From Ignavibacteria bacterium (GTDB lineage: Bacteria; Bacteroidota; Ignavibacteria; Tepidaquicellales; Tepidaquicellaceae): 64,000 bases of DNA. Under the pieces are notes generated by a model. It ran no database searches. It saw nothing but the letters and a program-made list of their open reading frames with translations, and had not been told where the DNA came from. Positions 8,854-19,122 of the stretch are shown here, one piece after another (within the stretch, counting starts at the first letter, position 1; each line of letters opens with the position of its first letter). A program made the translations under genes and the position numbers. The stretch is taken from contig JAQTLX010000006.1 of NCBI GenBank assembly GCA_028714695.1, positions 140,449 through 204,448 of the forward strand, given 5' to 3'.

Positions 8854-9885
8854 TTAAATTTTTAGTTTACCTTTGATTAATAATGATTTAACAATGAGTT
8901 GTAACCTAAATAACACATAGTATCTGCCATTTTTGTACTTCATAGTAATTGGCTCAAAGAATCCCATATCGAATATTTCCTCTGATGTTTTCATACCATC
9001 CCAATAATATAATCCCAAATTATGTCCATCAGTAGGGCCCCCGCAAATCAGAATATCAGTTAAAGATTTTCCTCTTGCTAGATTTGTCCAGACCCCCGTT
9101 GAGTTTTCATCAAGAATTTTTGTAAAATTACCAGCAATGTACTCGAAAGTTTCATTTATATTAGATTTTGGTTTCAAACAAAAAATATGATTAGTGATTC
9201 CTTCGTAAAAGTTAAATACACCGCTAATATTCTCGTTATATACAAGGTTCCATTCATTATTAGAAAAAGAATACAATCTGAAATTACTGCCTGTTACAAA
9301 ACCATTTGTGTCTCGCAATTGTTTTCCGGCATAAGCATATACAACAGAACTATTATCTTTCATTATATCCAATATATAATATGACGAATCAATATCGTAA
9401 TGGTTGACGTTATTTCCGCTGACAGTAACAACTTCTCCTTTGGTTGTGCCGCACCAGAACATATCGTCTATAAACCTTACACAGAAAAACATATTATCTG
9501 TATCCGGATTTGTACCTACGTATAAATCCGATATTGAGCCGTTGCTATACCTGAGCAAAACAGGGACAGAAGAGGATTGGTTGTAAGCGCGAGATCCTCC
9601 GAGAATAATATTATTTGGACCAGTTCCATCGAGTGTGTTGCAAACTGCTCCGATGTAACTATTTGTAACTATTCCGTTTGAATTGTAGATAAGGTTATTT
9701 CCGGATAATGCGAAATAGGAATTTGAATCAATTATAAAAAAATCACTTATAAAAATATTAAAAGTATCAACAGACCAATTATAAAGAGGAGGCAAAAATT
9801 CACGCTTTGTAGAAACAGGATTATTATCGCATGATACAATTAGAAACGAGATTATAATAGCAGATACTATGTTTAGGGTTTTCAT
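8854..9885 (-). CDS. Secreted lipoprotein with beta-propeller character
   Basis: A 343-residue protein with a lipoprotein signal: hydrophobic residues 5-18 and lipobox IVSC, acylated Cys 19. The mature part is poor in Cys and made of many short strands with Ser/Asn/Tyr turns (for example NNIILGGSRAYNQSSSVPVL, DNSSVVYAYAGKQL). About six such blocks would fit a propeller. No sorting domain is present, so it would be lipid-anchored rather than T9SS-exported. It is monocistronic. I do not recognise a family. Confidence 0.7.
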   Translation of the reverse strand: MKTLNIVSAIIISFLIVSCDNNPVSTKREFLPPLYNWSVDTFNIFISDFFIIDSNSYFALSGNNLIYNSNGIVTNSYIGAVCNTLDGTGPNNIILGGSRAYNQSSSVPVLLRYSNGSISDLYVGTNPDTDNMFFCVRFIDDMFWCGTTKGEVVTVSGNNVNHYDIDSSYYILDIMKDNSSVVYAYAGKQLRDTNGFVTGSNFRLYSFSNNEWNLVYNENISGVFNFYEGITNHIFCLKPKSNINETFEYIAGNFTKILDENSTGVWTNLARGKSLTDILICGGPTDGHNLGLYYWDGMKTSEEIFDMGFFEPITMKYKNGRYYVLFRLQLIVKSLLIKGKLKI

Positions 9886-10350
9886 ATAAAAACTATTTAA
9901 ATATTCGTTAGATAGTTAATTGATTGAACTTATTTTATTTGAAAGAATAAATATTATTAAAATAGAAGTTTCAAATAAGAAACGATAATACTAATCTAAC
10001 CAAAGTTTGGAATAAGAACATACGTTTTATAAACTTTAATCATTTCATAAATAATCTCAATTTCTTTCAAAGGGCTGATACAAAATATTTTTATAGTTTT
10101 ACTATTATAATGTTTTTTGAATCTATCTTTACCCGAAGATTCTAACCTAATGTATCACGCCCTTTCCTTTGAAACCCGCAAAGATGATTGATTATTCATT
10201 GAAATTCGCAAATAATTCATTGGTCCGGATGGTAATTTAATTATTAAGGTCCTTTTGACAAATCACTCCTATTTATAGGACAAATAAATACGTAAATATT
10301 TTTCCGGATATTTCAACAGGTTTTATCATATTTCGAAAAAACACTTTAAC
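9886..10350. other. Intergenic region, no feature recognised
   Basis: 465 AT-rich bases between two leftward genes. I see no ORF with coding character, no strong hairpin and no tandem repeat. The promoter of the lipoprotein gene should lie here but is not obvious. Confidence 0.5.
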
Positions 10351-10887
10351 TTAACTGCACGATTTAATCATAAATATAATACCAATAATGAGTAAGAGCA
10401 TAAAAAAATACCAATATTTTGCCAATTTTATTTTACTTTTATATTTCGAATTGTGCCCTGCAATTCGTGTCTGCAATACTTCGAATAATTCATAAGCATA
10501 CTTCTCTTTTATATTGCACATATCATTTAATCCTATCATAAATGCCTTTGAATAACACTTTGAATCATAATCGTATTTTGTTTTGTCATGCTCGTATTTA
10601 ATAAGCCCTTTTATGTAGTCGGAATATCTTTTTTCTATATTTTTTAAATGTCCGCCCCTCATAATCGGTTCGTTTAATAATTCATAAGTTTGAATTATCG
10701 TATCGATGTATATCCCGCTGTATTCTTTTATATATTTTCCGAGCGTGTCCTCTCTGTATTTATGATACAACACAAGCGATTTGAATTCGAATGGCCGTTT
10801 CTTGTTTACAACCTGATATTTATTCTTTATTTGGCGGGTGTTTTGTTCCAGCAATTCTACAAATTTATGTTCAATTTTACTGCTCAT
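10351..10887 (-). CDS. Tail-anchored protein of unknown function
   Basis: A 178-residue, strongly charged, mostly helical protein (Lys, Tyr and Glu rich) without signal peptide. One hydrophobic segment lies at the very end (about residues 155-175, KYWYFFMLLLIIGIIFMIKS), so a cytosolic domain anchored by its C-terminus is likely. Several Cys occur (SKCYSK, NDMCNI, KSCS), without a metal-binding spacing I recognise. No neighbour suggests a role. Confidence 0.6.
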   Translation of the reverse strand: MSSKIEHKFVELLEQNTRQIKNKYQVVNKKRPFEFKSLVLYHKYREDTLGKYIKEYSGIYIDTIIQTYELLNEPIMRGGHLKNIEKRYSDYIKGLIKYEHDKTKYDYDSKCYSKAFMIGLNDMCNIKEKYAYELFEVLQTRIAGHNSKYKSKIKLAKYWYFFMLLLIIGIIFMIKSCS

Positions 10888-10973
10888 ATAATTCTTTTAT
10901 TTCAGCAAATTAAAAGAAATACAATTTATATAAAACCTTAATATTAATAGAATTATATCTTTCAACGTATATT

Positions 10974-11000
10974 AAAAACCCCGGCGGGCCGGGGTTTTTT
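10974..11000. terminator. Strong bidirectional intrinsic terminator
   Basis: A perfect 11-bp stem (AAAAACCCCGG with CCGGGGTTTTT, loop CGGG). It lies 25 bases after the stop of the leftward T9SS gene at 11025 and can act on both strands. Confidence 0.9.
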
Positions 11001-11024
11001 AATAATTATTATTTTATAGTAAAA

Positions 11025-13349
11025 CTATTTAAGCAATATCATCCTTTTCGTTTCAGCATATCCTCCGCATTCCATCCTGCAAAGATATATTCCGCTGGGA
11101 AGATTTGCCGCATTGAAATCTATAGAATATGCACCCGAAGTTTTCACTTCATTTACAAGAGTTTTCACTTCCCTGCCGAGAATATCATAGATTTTCAAAG
11201 AAACAAATCCTTGCTTGGGTATTTCATAACTTATTCTTGTTCCGGGGTTAAAAGGATTCGGATAATTCTGAGATAATTTAAAACTTGCCAACTGAATTCC
11301 CGGTTCATTTATATTCACAATCGGTTCAATTCTAAAACATGCATTTGGCCGATAGTTCATGAAAATCGGATTCTGAAATGCAGTGCAAGCAGAGGATAAA
11401 TCTTCCATTTGAGAAGCATAATAATGATGATTTTGTAATGAAGATGCTCTGACTCTGTTCGATACATAATTTATTGTATTTTCAAAACAGATTTCAACCA
11501 ATAAATTACTTATGCCATCCCATTCGAAAGGTGTCTGTAGAACTATATACTGCCAGCCTAATCCGGGAAGCGAATAATCACCCGAAAATACATTAGTCCA
11601 GTTATTGTTTACAAATGCCGTAATAGACGTATCCGAAATGCTTTGAAATTTTATGCTGAAATTATTCATGCCCAGTCCGCTTGAGTACGCTATGTTAAAT
11701 CCGATTTTGGTAATATTTCCATGCATACCGCCTGAGTTAAGAATTTCCGATGCCGTATAGAGAATTTGACTCCTGTTTCCGTAATATTCAGTAGCAAACG
11801 GACCCCCCATTAGTTCAACTGTGCCCGTTCCTATACAGTCATAAGGTCCTGATAATATCAAGAAATGATATAATGCTGTTGAGTCCCTGTTATGCGATAA
11901 AGAATTATCCTGTGCGATAATTCTGTAATAAATCGTATCACCGGTGTATACTTCCGAATTCAGAGAATTAAATGATGCCTTATAATTATTAGGCGTCGAA
12001 TTCAGCAATTTAAATTCTTTTGATGCCGTACTGTTTCTGCTCCATCTGACCCAGACTGAATCCAATCCGTAATTATCCGTAACCGTTGCAGTTACTGTAT
12101 CAGGCCAAAGAGTCTTGATTGTATTTCCAATCGGTGTATGCGTAATCACCGGTTTTATTGTATCCGCGCCAAGCACGAGAAATGTATATAAATTCGCAGG
12201 AGCGCCGAATGGCGCAACGGCAAATCTTCCAAGTGAATCTACCGTCCTGCAATAATATCTGTATGTCGCTGGACTTCCATTACCCGGTATACCCCCCGTC
12301 CAGTTATGTCCGCTCGAATTTGTCATACTAATACTGTCGGTCACAAACGGATTATTTCTCGACCAGTATATTTTTGTTGATGCAATTCCTGCTCCTCCCG
12401 GAGTAACCACTGCATTTACTATATATGGTCCCGCGGCATTTTGAGTGTTTAAAACCTGCGTTGCCGTAATCTGCGGTCCCGGTCCTGTGACATACGCTGC
12501 TGCCATGACCTGTGTATATGACGACGGGAAAGTACCGATTAAATTTATCATGGCATTTGAAGTATCAACTTCATACAAACCTACCGTGCCTCCTGCCGCA
12601 CACCAAAGCATTCTCGAAAAATCAGCCCTGTCAAAGCCCGCATCCTGTGCATAATTTACTGGATAGTTAAGCGGTCCTACCTGCGTCCAGATACCTGTAT
12701 TTTTATTTACTTTCCAGAGTGCGTCGGATACCATATCAATTCCAAAATATGTACCGTTTGCATTAAATCCGCCCGCTACTATCGCGCCCGGAGTTGTTAC
12801 CGAAGAACCAATCCATGTTAAATTTTTCGTATTCCAATCCATCTTGTACAATTGCGTTTCGGTTAACGAATCGTTTGAACTTACGATAAAAAACGAACTT
12901 GTCGTCTGGTCCCACTCCATATCAAGTGGCGTATGTCCGCTTTTTAAATTCAATGGTGCGCCTACGCTCGTTATATTTCCGGTTGCAGTATCAACCTCAA
13001 AAATTGTATACGGAGATGCATTCTGGGCCATCACATAATACTTCCATACACCCGTTGGATTTGCGAAATCGCCGTTGCCGAATAAATACGGCTGTGTTGT
13101 CCCCAGCAAAGTCGTCGAACCCGGCGTTCCGACTTTATATTTGAACAGTTGACTGCCTGATGTTCCAACCGGATAGTAAGAAAATCCCGTTGCATTGGGA
13201 TTGGTCAAAATTGATTTGGTTGCATAATTACCGGCATTAGGCAGCCAGGGCGCAACACCTGCAGATATTTTGTTGTTATATTGTGATAGCAGAGTTGAGG
13301 AATACAACATTATGAATGCTATAGAGAAAATAATTGTAATTTTTCTCAT
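11025..13349 (-). CDS. T9SS-type A sorting domain protein (tandem paralogue 1)
   Basis: 774 residues from the ATG at 13349, chosen because it gives a clean signal peptide (MRKITIIFSIAFIMLYSSTL, cut before QYNNK); the frame runs 39 codons further upstream without coding character. Residues about 25-330 form a repeated beta-structure (TGVWKYYVMAQNASPYTIFE, DMEWDQTTSSFFIVSSNDS) typical of propeller-like surface proteins. Two Ig-like stretches follow (KVYWSR and VTDNYGLDSVWV types). A jelly-roll-like part comes next, and the last 80 residues are the sorting domain: LSQNYPNPFNPGTRISYEIP, GYAETKRMILLK. The T9SS exports such proteins through the outer membrane. It is the sister of the gene at 13421. 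Confidence 0.88.
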   Translation of the reverse strand: MRKITIIFSIAFIMLYSSTLLSQYNNKISAGVAPWLPNAGNYATKSILTNPNATGFSYYPVGTSGSQLFKYKVGTPGSTTLLGTTQPYLFGNGDFANPTGVWKYYVMAQNASPYTIFEVDTATGNITSVGAPLNLKSGHTPLDMEWDQTTSSFFIVSSNDSLTETQLYKMDWNTKNLTWIGSSVTTPGAIVAGGFNANGTYFGIDMVSDALWKVNKNTGIWTQVGPLNYPVNYAQDAGFDRADFSRMLWCAAGGTVGLYEVDTSNAMINLIGTFPSSYTQVMAAAYVTGPGPQITATQVLNTQNAAGPYIVNAVVTPGGAGIASTKIYWSRNNPFVTDSISMTNSSGHNWTGGIPGNGSPATYRYYCRTVDSLGRFAVAPFGAPANLYTFLVLGADTIKPVITHTPIGNTIKTLWPDTVTATVTDNYGLDSVWVRWSRNSTASKEFKLLNSTPNNYKASFNSLNSEVYTGDTIYYRIIAQDNSLSHNRDSTALYHFLILSGPYDCIGTGTVELMGGPFATEYYGNRSQILYTASEILNSGGMHGNITKIGFNIAYSSGLGMNNFSIKFQSISDTSITAFVNNNWTNVFSGDYSLPGLGWQYIVLQTPFEWDGISNLLVEICFENTINYVSNRVRASSLQNHHYYASQMEDLSSACTAFQNPIFMNYRPNACFRIEPIVNINEPGIQLASFKLSQNYPNPFNPGTRISYEIPKQGFVSLKIYDILGREVKTLVNEVKTSGAYSIDFNAANLPSGIYLCRMECGGYAETKRMILLK

Positions 13350-13420
13350 TTTCGTCAATTTAAAATTATATTTTAATAATAAAGTCCTCATAACAGGACA
13401 GTTTTTGATTTTTATGCAAA

Positions 13421-15751
13421 TTACTTTATGAGTATCATTCTCCTTGTTTCCGCATAGCCGTCGCATTCCAGTTTATACAGATAAATCCCGCTGGAAAGTC
13501 CCGATGCATCATAGTCAACGGAATATGATCCCGGCGATTTAATATCGCTGACTAATTCCTTTACCATTCTGCCGAGTATATCATAAATTTTTAAACTTAC
13601 AAAACCCTTTTTTAGAATTTCATAATTAATTTTCGTTACAGGATTAAAAGGATTCGGGAAATTCTGAGATAATCTATATGCAGCCGGACTATTATTCGTA
13701 TTATTGCCTATACCTATAGGCGGCGAAATGGATAAGCAAATATTCGGTCTTGAGGTTTCACCCCACGGAGTTCTGACTGAGTTGCATGCTAAGCCCAGTG
13801 TATCTTCGAAATATGTATAATAGTTCATGCTTGTTGCTGCTGTGCCCCTGACTCGCGTTCCGGTATTATACGACGTATTACCAAAACAAAATTCGAAGAG
13901 CAAATTGCTGACTCCATCCCAATAAAAAGGTGTCTGTAAATCTATAAATTGCCAGCCCGTCCCCTTAACAGTATATGTTCCGGAATATGTATTGGACCAA
14001 CCTGTTGTAATTAATCCGTTTAAAAGCACAGTCTGTTGTGTGTTTTGTATATTTATATTAAAATTATTCATAGGGTGGTCATCAACTGAAAGTACATAAA
14101 ATCCGACTCGCAATATATTTCCCCGGCTGCCTCCATTACTTGCAATTTCTGATGCTGTCCATAATATTTGATTCTTATATCCTTGAAAGAAATTAAAGAA
14201 TGGTCCTCCTGCACCTATATTGAGTGTGCCTGTTCCAATACACGAATATTCAGAAGGAATGATAATAAAACTTATCAAGGCGGTTGAATCCCTGTTATGA
14301 TTGTTAAAATTATCCTGCGCAATTAATCTGTAATGTATTGTGTCGCCGACATTAATTTCGGAATTCAACGAATTAAATAATCCTTTGTAAATACTGCCTA
14401 TCGTATTTATAAGTTTTAAGTGCTTTGCAGCATTACTGTTTATTCTCCAACTTACCCAAACTGAATCTATTCCTATATTATCCGTTACTGAAGCAATTAT
14501 TGAATCAGGCCACTGATATTTAGGAATATTTCCGAGAGGCGTATGATTGATAACAGGTTTTACGGTATCATTTGAATTCGTCATAAAAGAATATAGACTA
14601 ACCGGCGCATTATAAGGAGCCGTTACATATCTGTTTAGTAAATCCTTAGTCCAGATATAATATCTGTATGTTGAAGGCAGTCCATTGCCCGGTATATTCC
14701 CCGTCCAGTTATTTCCGCTTGTATTTGTCATCGATACGCTGTCCGTAATTGCTGTATTATTTCTAGACCAGTATAATTTAGTCGATGATATATTCGAACC
14801 GGCAGTTATAATTACGGCATTAACCGCGTATGGACCCGCAACGTTTACAGTATTTTGAAGCGGAGTATGAGAAATCTGAGGACCCGGTTTCGGTACAACA
14901 CAGAATGACACAGGACTCACATGTGATGCAGGGAAATTACCGATAGATGAAGCGGATCCCGTTGCAGTATCCACCTGAAAGAGACCAATTGTATCGGTAC
15001 ACGAAGTCAGTAGCATCTTGGAGAAATCCGACCTGTCAAATGCGGCATCCTGATAAAGACATACACTTATACCTAATGGTCCGACCTCCGTCCAGGCGCC
15101 GGTATATTTATTCACTTTCCATAATGCATCCGTGCCCATATCACATCCGAAATAAGTGCCGTTTGCATTAAAACCTCCTGCCATTATTCCGCCCGGTGAT
15201 GTAACAAGCGGACCAATCCACATCAGAGTTTTAGTCGCCCAGTCCATAGAATAAAATTGTGTCTCGGTATTATCATAATTTGTACTGACAAAAAACATTT
15301 TATTCGTTGTATGGTCCCATTCCATATCCCTTATTTTATGTCCGGTTCTCAGATTATTGGGATTGCCTACACTCGTCATTATACCCGTCGCGGTATCAAC
15401 TTCATATATCGTAAAAGGACTGGATATATTACTCTGAACATAATATTTCCAGATGCCTGTCGGGTTTGCAAAATCACCGTTTCCCAGAACTATTTGCTGC
15501 TCGCTTCCTATTAACGTAGTTACATTTGGTGAACCAATATTAAATCTGAATAATTGACACCCCCCCGTTGGAGTCATATAATAAGCATAGCCTACCGAAT
15601 TTGGATTCGGCACAAGAGGGTTTTTGTAAAAATTTTCATTCGAGACCCATGGAGTTGCGCCTGCAGAATGTAATTCGCTATACTGCGGATATAGGTCTGA
15701 AATAAATAATAAAATAAAAGTAATGCAGGAAATAAATGCTTTCTTATACAT
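13421..15751 (-). CDS. T9SS-type A sorting domain protein (tandem paralogue 2)
   Basis: 776 residues, start supported by AAGGAGAG. A signal peptide (to about residue 22, DLYPQ) is followed by the same architecture as its neighbour: a propeller-like region with matching phrases (FANPTGIWKYYVQ, GGFNANGTYFGCDMGTDALW), Ig-like segments (KLYWSRNNTAITDSVSMTN), a jelly-roll-like region and a C-terminal sorting domain (LSQNFPNPFNPVTKINYEI, ending YAETRRMILIK). The 71-base spacing and same direction indicate an operon born by tandem duplication. The protein is likely on the cell surface or released; its ligand is unknown. Confidence 0.88.
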   Translation of the reverse strand: MYKKAFISCITFILLFISDLYPQYSELHSAGATPWVSNENFYKNPLVPNPNSVGYAYYMTPTGGCQLFRFNIGSPNVTTLIGSEQQIVLGNGDFANPTGIWKYYVQSNISSPFTIYEVDTATGIMTSVGNPNNLRTGHKIRDMEWDHTTNKMFFVSTNYDNTETQFYSMDWATKTLMWIGPLVTSPGGIMAGGFNANGTYFGCDMGTDALWKVNKYTGAWTEVGPLGISVCLYQDAAFDRSDFSKMLLTSCTDTIGLFQVDTATGSASSIGNFPASHVSPVSFCVVPKPGPQISHTPLQNTVNVAGPYAVNAVIITAGSNISSTKLYWSRNNTAITDSVSMTNTSGNNWTGNIPGNGLPSTYRYYIWTKDLLNRYVTAPYNAPVSLYSFMTNSNDTVKPVINHTPLGNIPKYQWPDSIIASVTDNIGIDSVWVSWRINSNAAKHLKLINTIGSIYKGLFNSLNSEINVGDTIHYRLIAQDNFNNHNRDSTALISFIIIPSEYSCIGTGTLNIGAGGPFFNFFQGYKNQILWTASEIASNGGSRGNILRVGFYVLSVDDHPMNNFNINIQNTQQTVLLNGLITTGWSNTYSGTYTVKGTGWQFIDLQTPFYWDGVSNLLFEFCFGNTSYNTGTRVRGTAATSMNYYTYFEDTLGLACNSVRTPWGETSRPNICLSISPPIGIGNNTNNSPAAYRLSQNFPNPFNPVTKINYEILKKGFVSLKIYDILGRMVKELVSDIKSPGSYSVDYDASGLSSGIYLYKLECDGYAETRRMILIK

Positions 15752-16161
15752 TATACTCTCCTTAATTGTTGACGTATAAATTAATTGTTTATACAGTGGA
15801 AGACCCTAATGATTTATTTTAATAACAAATTATTTAATAATCAAGTATAAATTGTATTGTCGAAATCGTTAAAAACAGCAAAATTTAAAACAAAAGAATG
15901 TACAGCAGAAAATAAGTGAATATAAATTCAATTATGTATTAATCGTTTCTAATTCGTTTCTTTACGAAAGGTTGTTCTTCATTTGATATCAATGCAGATT
16001 CATAGTTTTATTGAATGTAATTACATTTACAAAAGGCAGGATTTTATTCCGTAACATAAAAATCCGAATGGTTGCACAGTAAATTTTATTCGATAAATTA
16101 AATAAGTATCGTAAAAATACAATTCTTATTTAATCATTTTTTATCTTCTCATTAGTAAAAA
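15752..16161. other. Intergenic region, no feature recognised
   Basis: 410 AT-rich bases between two leftward genes. Apart from the Shine-Dalgarno of the gene starting at 15751, I see no convincing hairpin, repeat or ORF. Confidence 0.5.
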
Positions 16162-17172
16162 TCAGTCCTTCCATGTTCTGACTTTCATAACATAATCCGC
16201 TATCTTGTCCAGTTCTTCTCTCGGAAGCGTATATGCTATAATCGGATGTTTTAAAAACATTACTTCATAAAATATATACTGATAGAGCATTTTATTTTTT
16301 ATCGCCTTTTCGAGAGCAACCAGTTCAGGTACATCGTCGAAATCTTCATCTGCATTCTTAAGTCCTGTGTATAATACCGCCAGGGATTCGAGTTCCTCCT
16401 GTATTGAAAATTCGGCTTTTTCTCCTCCCATCGACTCTCTATACTGATATTCAAAAGCCCATACTGCTTTAGTATTCGCGTACATAAGCCACTTCCTATC
16501 GGAAAGAATTTTTACTGAATCAGTACCGCCGAGATCAATTAATTTTATCTGCGGGTTGAATGTAAACTCGTTCCAATTGATATTTGCTTTTTTGTATACT
16601 TCAACAAGCCTTGTATGTATTCTCGGATTGTTTCTGTTTAGCACGCTTGAAATGGTAATTTCCCTCGCGGCGTCTTTCCATTTATTTCTCACAGCGTATA
16701 CATCGCTGAGAAACCAGTGTGCCATGTAATCTATATAATTTTTCTCAATCACTTTTTTCAGAACCGCCTCGGCTTCATCATATTTTTTAGTTAAACTGTA
16801 GCATTGGCCGATGTACGTCAGTGCATTGAACGCTGAAGAATCTTCGGCATAAGCCTTTTGATAATAGACGACTGCACTGTCCATATTCCCGTTAGCAAAA
16901 AATACTTCTCCTTGAGAAAAATTATCAGCAGCCTTTTGATTCAAATTGAATTTAAGAAGATTGAGACCTTTATCATCCTCCGTTCTGTAAAAATCGTTTA
17001 CATTAAGAATCGAAGAATAATCAGGACATTTAATTTTATAATCTATAATATTCATGTAATATTTTGTAGCCGAACCGATCATTAATCGCAAGATTTCACT
17101 TGGCGTGTGAATTTTTTGAGAATATGCATTAACACCGGTCAAGAGGAATAAAAAAATTAGTAATCTCTTCAT
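16162..17172 (-). CDS. Exported TPR-repeat protein
   Basis: 336 residues with a signal peptide (MKRLLIFLFLLTGVNAYSQ). At least three tetratricopeptide units occupy about residues 82-185: ADNFSQGEVFFANGNMDSAV, NALTYIGQCYSLTKKYDEAE, AHWFLSDVYAVRNKWKDAAR. TPR units are helical protein-protein interaction scaffolds. The C-terminal 130 residues are helical and charged, without a domain I recognise. The location is probably periplasmic. It is separated from its neighbours and probably monocistronic. Confidence 0.8.
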   Translation of the reverse strand: MKRLLIFLFLLTGVNAYSQKIHTPSEILRLMIGSATKYYMNIIDYKIKCPDYSSILNVNDFYRTEDDKGLNLLKFNLNQKAADNFSQGEVFFANGNMDSAVVYYQKAYAEDSSAFNALTYIGQCYSLTKKYDEAEAVLKKVIEKNYIDYMAHWFLSDVYAVRNKWKDAAREITISSVLNRNNPRIHTRLVEVYKKANINWNEFTFNPQIKLIDLGGTDSVKILSDRKWLMYANTKAVWAFEYQYRESMGGEKAEFSIQEELESLAVLYTGLKNADEDFDDVPELVALEKAIKNKMLYQYIFYEVMFLKHPIIAYTLPREELDKIADYVMKVRTWKD

Positions 17173-17439
17173 GTCAATTCACTTTATTTTGCAGATTAGG
17201 ATTAAAAGGGAAATTCAATGAGTTAAATATATTAATATATAAATTAATTTGCACCGTTTTATTTAATCGCTATTTTGATGTATTTTAATTTAATTAACGC
17301 ATCAATAACCCGATTGCATTTAACAATAACAATAGCCGTATGAACTAATCAGATTCTATTTCGATTGCAGAGAATAATCATAAGGCAACTACATTTTATT
17401 TTTCAGGAATTTTGTATAGTTTGTAAGTTCAAAATCATT

Positions 17440-17511
<72 letters not shown>

Positions 17512-18044
17512 CTCTCTTTTTAACTTCTCAATTCTTTTTCCATCTTGCGTTTCCGGTATATACCGGTTTTCTGCATTGCTTTCTTCTTCACAATACCATA
17601 AATTATTATGGTTTGATTTTCTTGTTCTTTTTCAATATTACATATTTGTATCAGTGATACATCGTTGTTATCTGATTGACACCCCGGGGGTCATGTTTTA
17701 TTACCGTATATTCAGTACTTTATTATTAAAATGACACCTTGTGACACCTGTATGATACTGGAGGGGTCATAGTTAATTACCGTATTATCAATATTTTATC
17801 GTGGAAATGATACCCTTATACCTTTTACAAAATTTATACAAAATAGCCAATTTGTTTCATTTTCGCTGTTTTTTATTTTATGATGCTGTCATTTGGTATA
17901 ATCCGGTATCATAACGAAATATTAAGTGAATCTGTAGTTTACTGACTGAATCGTCATATTGATAAACCTGACGATTGTAGGGTAATTATTGTATAGCAAT
18001 ATTTATATTTATGTATATAAACGTATTCCGTAAATTGATTTATT
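17512..18044. other. Intergenic region with TGACACC/TGATAC repeats
   Basis: 533 bases after the tRNA. A 76-base unit is imperfectly repeated in tandem (about 17677-17752 and 17753-17828). Each copy has TGACACC or TGATACT, then GGGGTCAT, then an ATTACCGTAT stretch, and ends in AAATGACACC or AAATGATACC. The same motif pair is clustered at 50.3-50.7 kb. No gene is visible. Confidence 0.6.
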
Positions 18045-19121
18045 ATGGATAAAAAATATTTCACCGTCGGACCGACTGAAATGTTCCCTGAAATAGGAGA
18101 GTACTTTGCCGAAGCATTCAGGCAAAAATTGTTTTCAGTCTCGCACCGCTCAAAGGAATTTGAAAAGATTTGTGCGGATACTAATTCTGCACTCAGAAAA
18201 CTCATGAATATCCCTGATGACTTCTACGTTTTCTTTCTTTCCTCAGCCACCGAATGCATGGAACGTTCAATAGAAAATCTCGTTGAAAAAAAATCTTTCC
18301 ATTTCATTAACGGTTTTTTCGCACAAAGGTATTATGATGTTGCATTGCAGTTAAAAAAAGAATCCGCGTTCGTCAAATCAGATTACGGAAGAGGCTTTGA
18401 TTTCGCAAATTCCGTAATTCCTTCAGATACGGAAATGATCTGCATCACTCATAATGAAACAAGTACAGGTATTGCTCTTCCTCTGAACTATGTTTACGAT
18501 TTGAAGAAAAAACATCCCGGTAAAATACTTTCGCTGGACATCGTAACGTCAGTCCCCTATTACGACATTGATTTCAATTTTGTTGACGTCGCATTTTTCT
18601 CCGTTCAGAAAGGTTTCGGTCTTCCTCCCGGACTCGGAGTCATGGTTTGCAAAAAGAACCTTGTCGAAAAAACAAAACTACTTCAGGAAAAAAATATCAA
18701 TATCGGCACGTATAATAATTTCCTGAAACTTGCTCGCAATGCTGACAAGAACCAGACTACGATGACTCCTAATATTCCGGCAATATTCCTTCTCGGCAAA
18801 TCATGCGAATTGATTTTGCAAAAAGATATCGGGAATGTCAGAAATGAAACGGATAAAAAAGCAAATCTCCTGTACGGTTTTTTCGATAAGCACGATACTA
18901 TTAAACCATTTGTAAAGGATACTAACCTCCGCTCAAAAACAACACTTGTGCTCGAAACTGAACTCGATGTGAATAAAATTTTCGAAAAGGTGGAATACAA
19001 TGGATTCGTACTCAGCAGAGGCTACGGCGATTTCAAAGACAAACACATTCGTATTGGGAATTTTCCCGTACACAAATTTGAGGATGTCTCAAATTTAATT
19101 TATTTATTCAGAAAGTTTTAA
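18045..19121 (+). CDS. Class V aminotransferase (phosphoserine aminotransferase-like)
   Basis: 358 residues of the fold-type I, class V PLP enzymes. The PLP lysine is K189 in FFSVQKGFGLPPGLGVMVCK, and the Asp that holds the pyridine nitrogen is in LSLDIVTSVP (D165). The N-terminal start FTVGPTEMFPEI resembles phosphoserine and alanine-glyoxylate aminotransferases, which begin with a GPT motif. Phosphoserine aminotransferase (serine and PLP synthesis) is the best guess from length and N-terminus, but the substrate is not certain. It ends one base before rarA, so the two are probably co-transcribed. Confidence 0.8.
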   Translation: MDKKYFTVGPTEMFPEIGEYFAEAFRQKLFSVSHRSKEFEKICADTNSALRKLMNIPDDFYVFFLSSATECMERSIENLVEKKSFHFINGFFAQRYYDVALQLKKESAFVKSDYGRGFDFANSVIPSDTEMICITHNETSTGIALPLNYVYDLKKKHPGKILSLDIVTSVPYYDIDFNFVDVAFFSVQKGFGLPPGLGVMVCKKNLVEKTKLLQEKNINIGTYNNFLKLARNADKNQTTMTPNIPAIFLLGKSCELILQKDIGNVRNETDKKANLLYGFFDKHDTIKPFVKDTNLRSKTTLVLETELDVNKIFEKVEYNGFVLSRGYGDFKDKHIRIGNFPVHKFEDVSNLIYLFRKF

Positions 19122-19122
19122 T

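Noticed and set aside
13350..13466. 39-codon N-terminal extension of the T9SS gene at 11025
   Set aside because: It would place a charged, Cys-containing stretch before a clear signal peptide and lies in the intergenic spacer.
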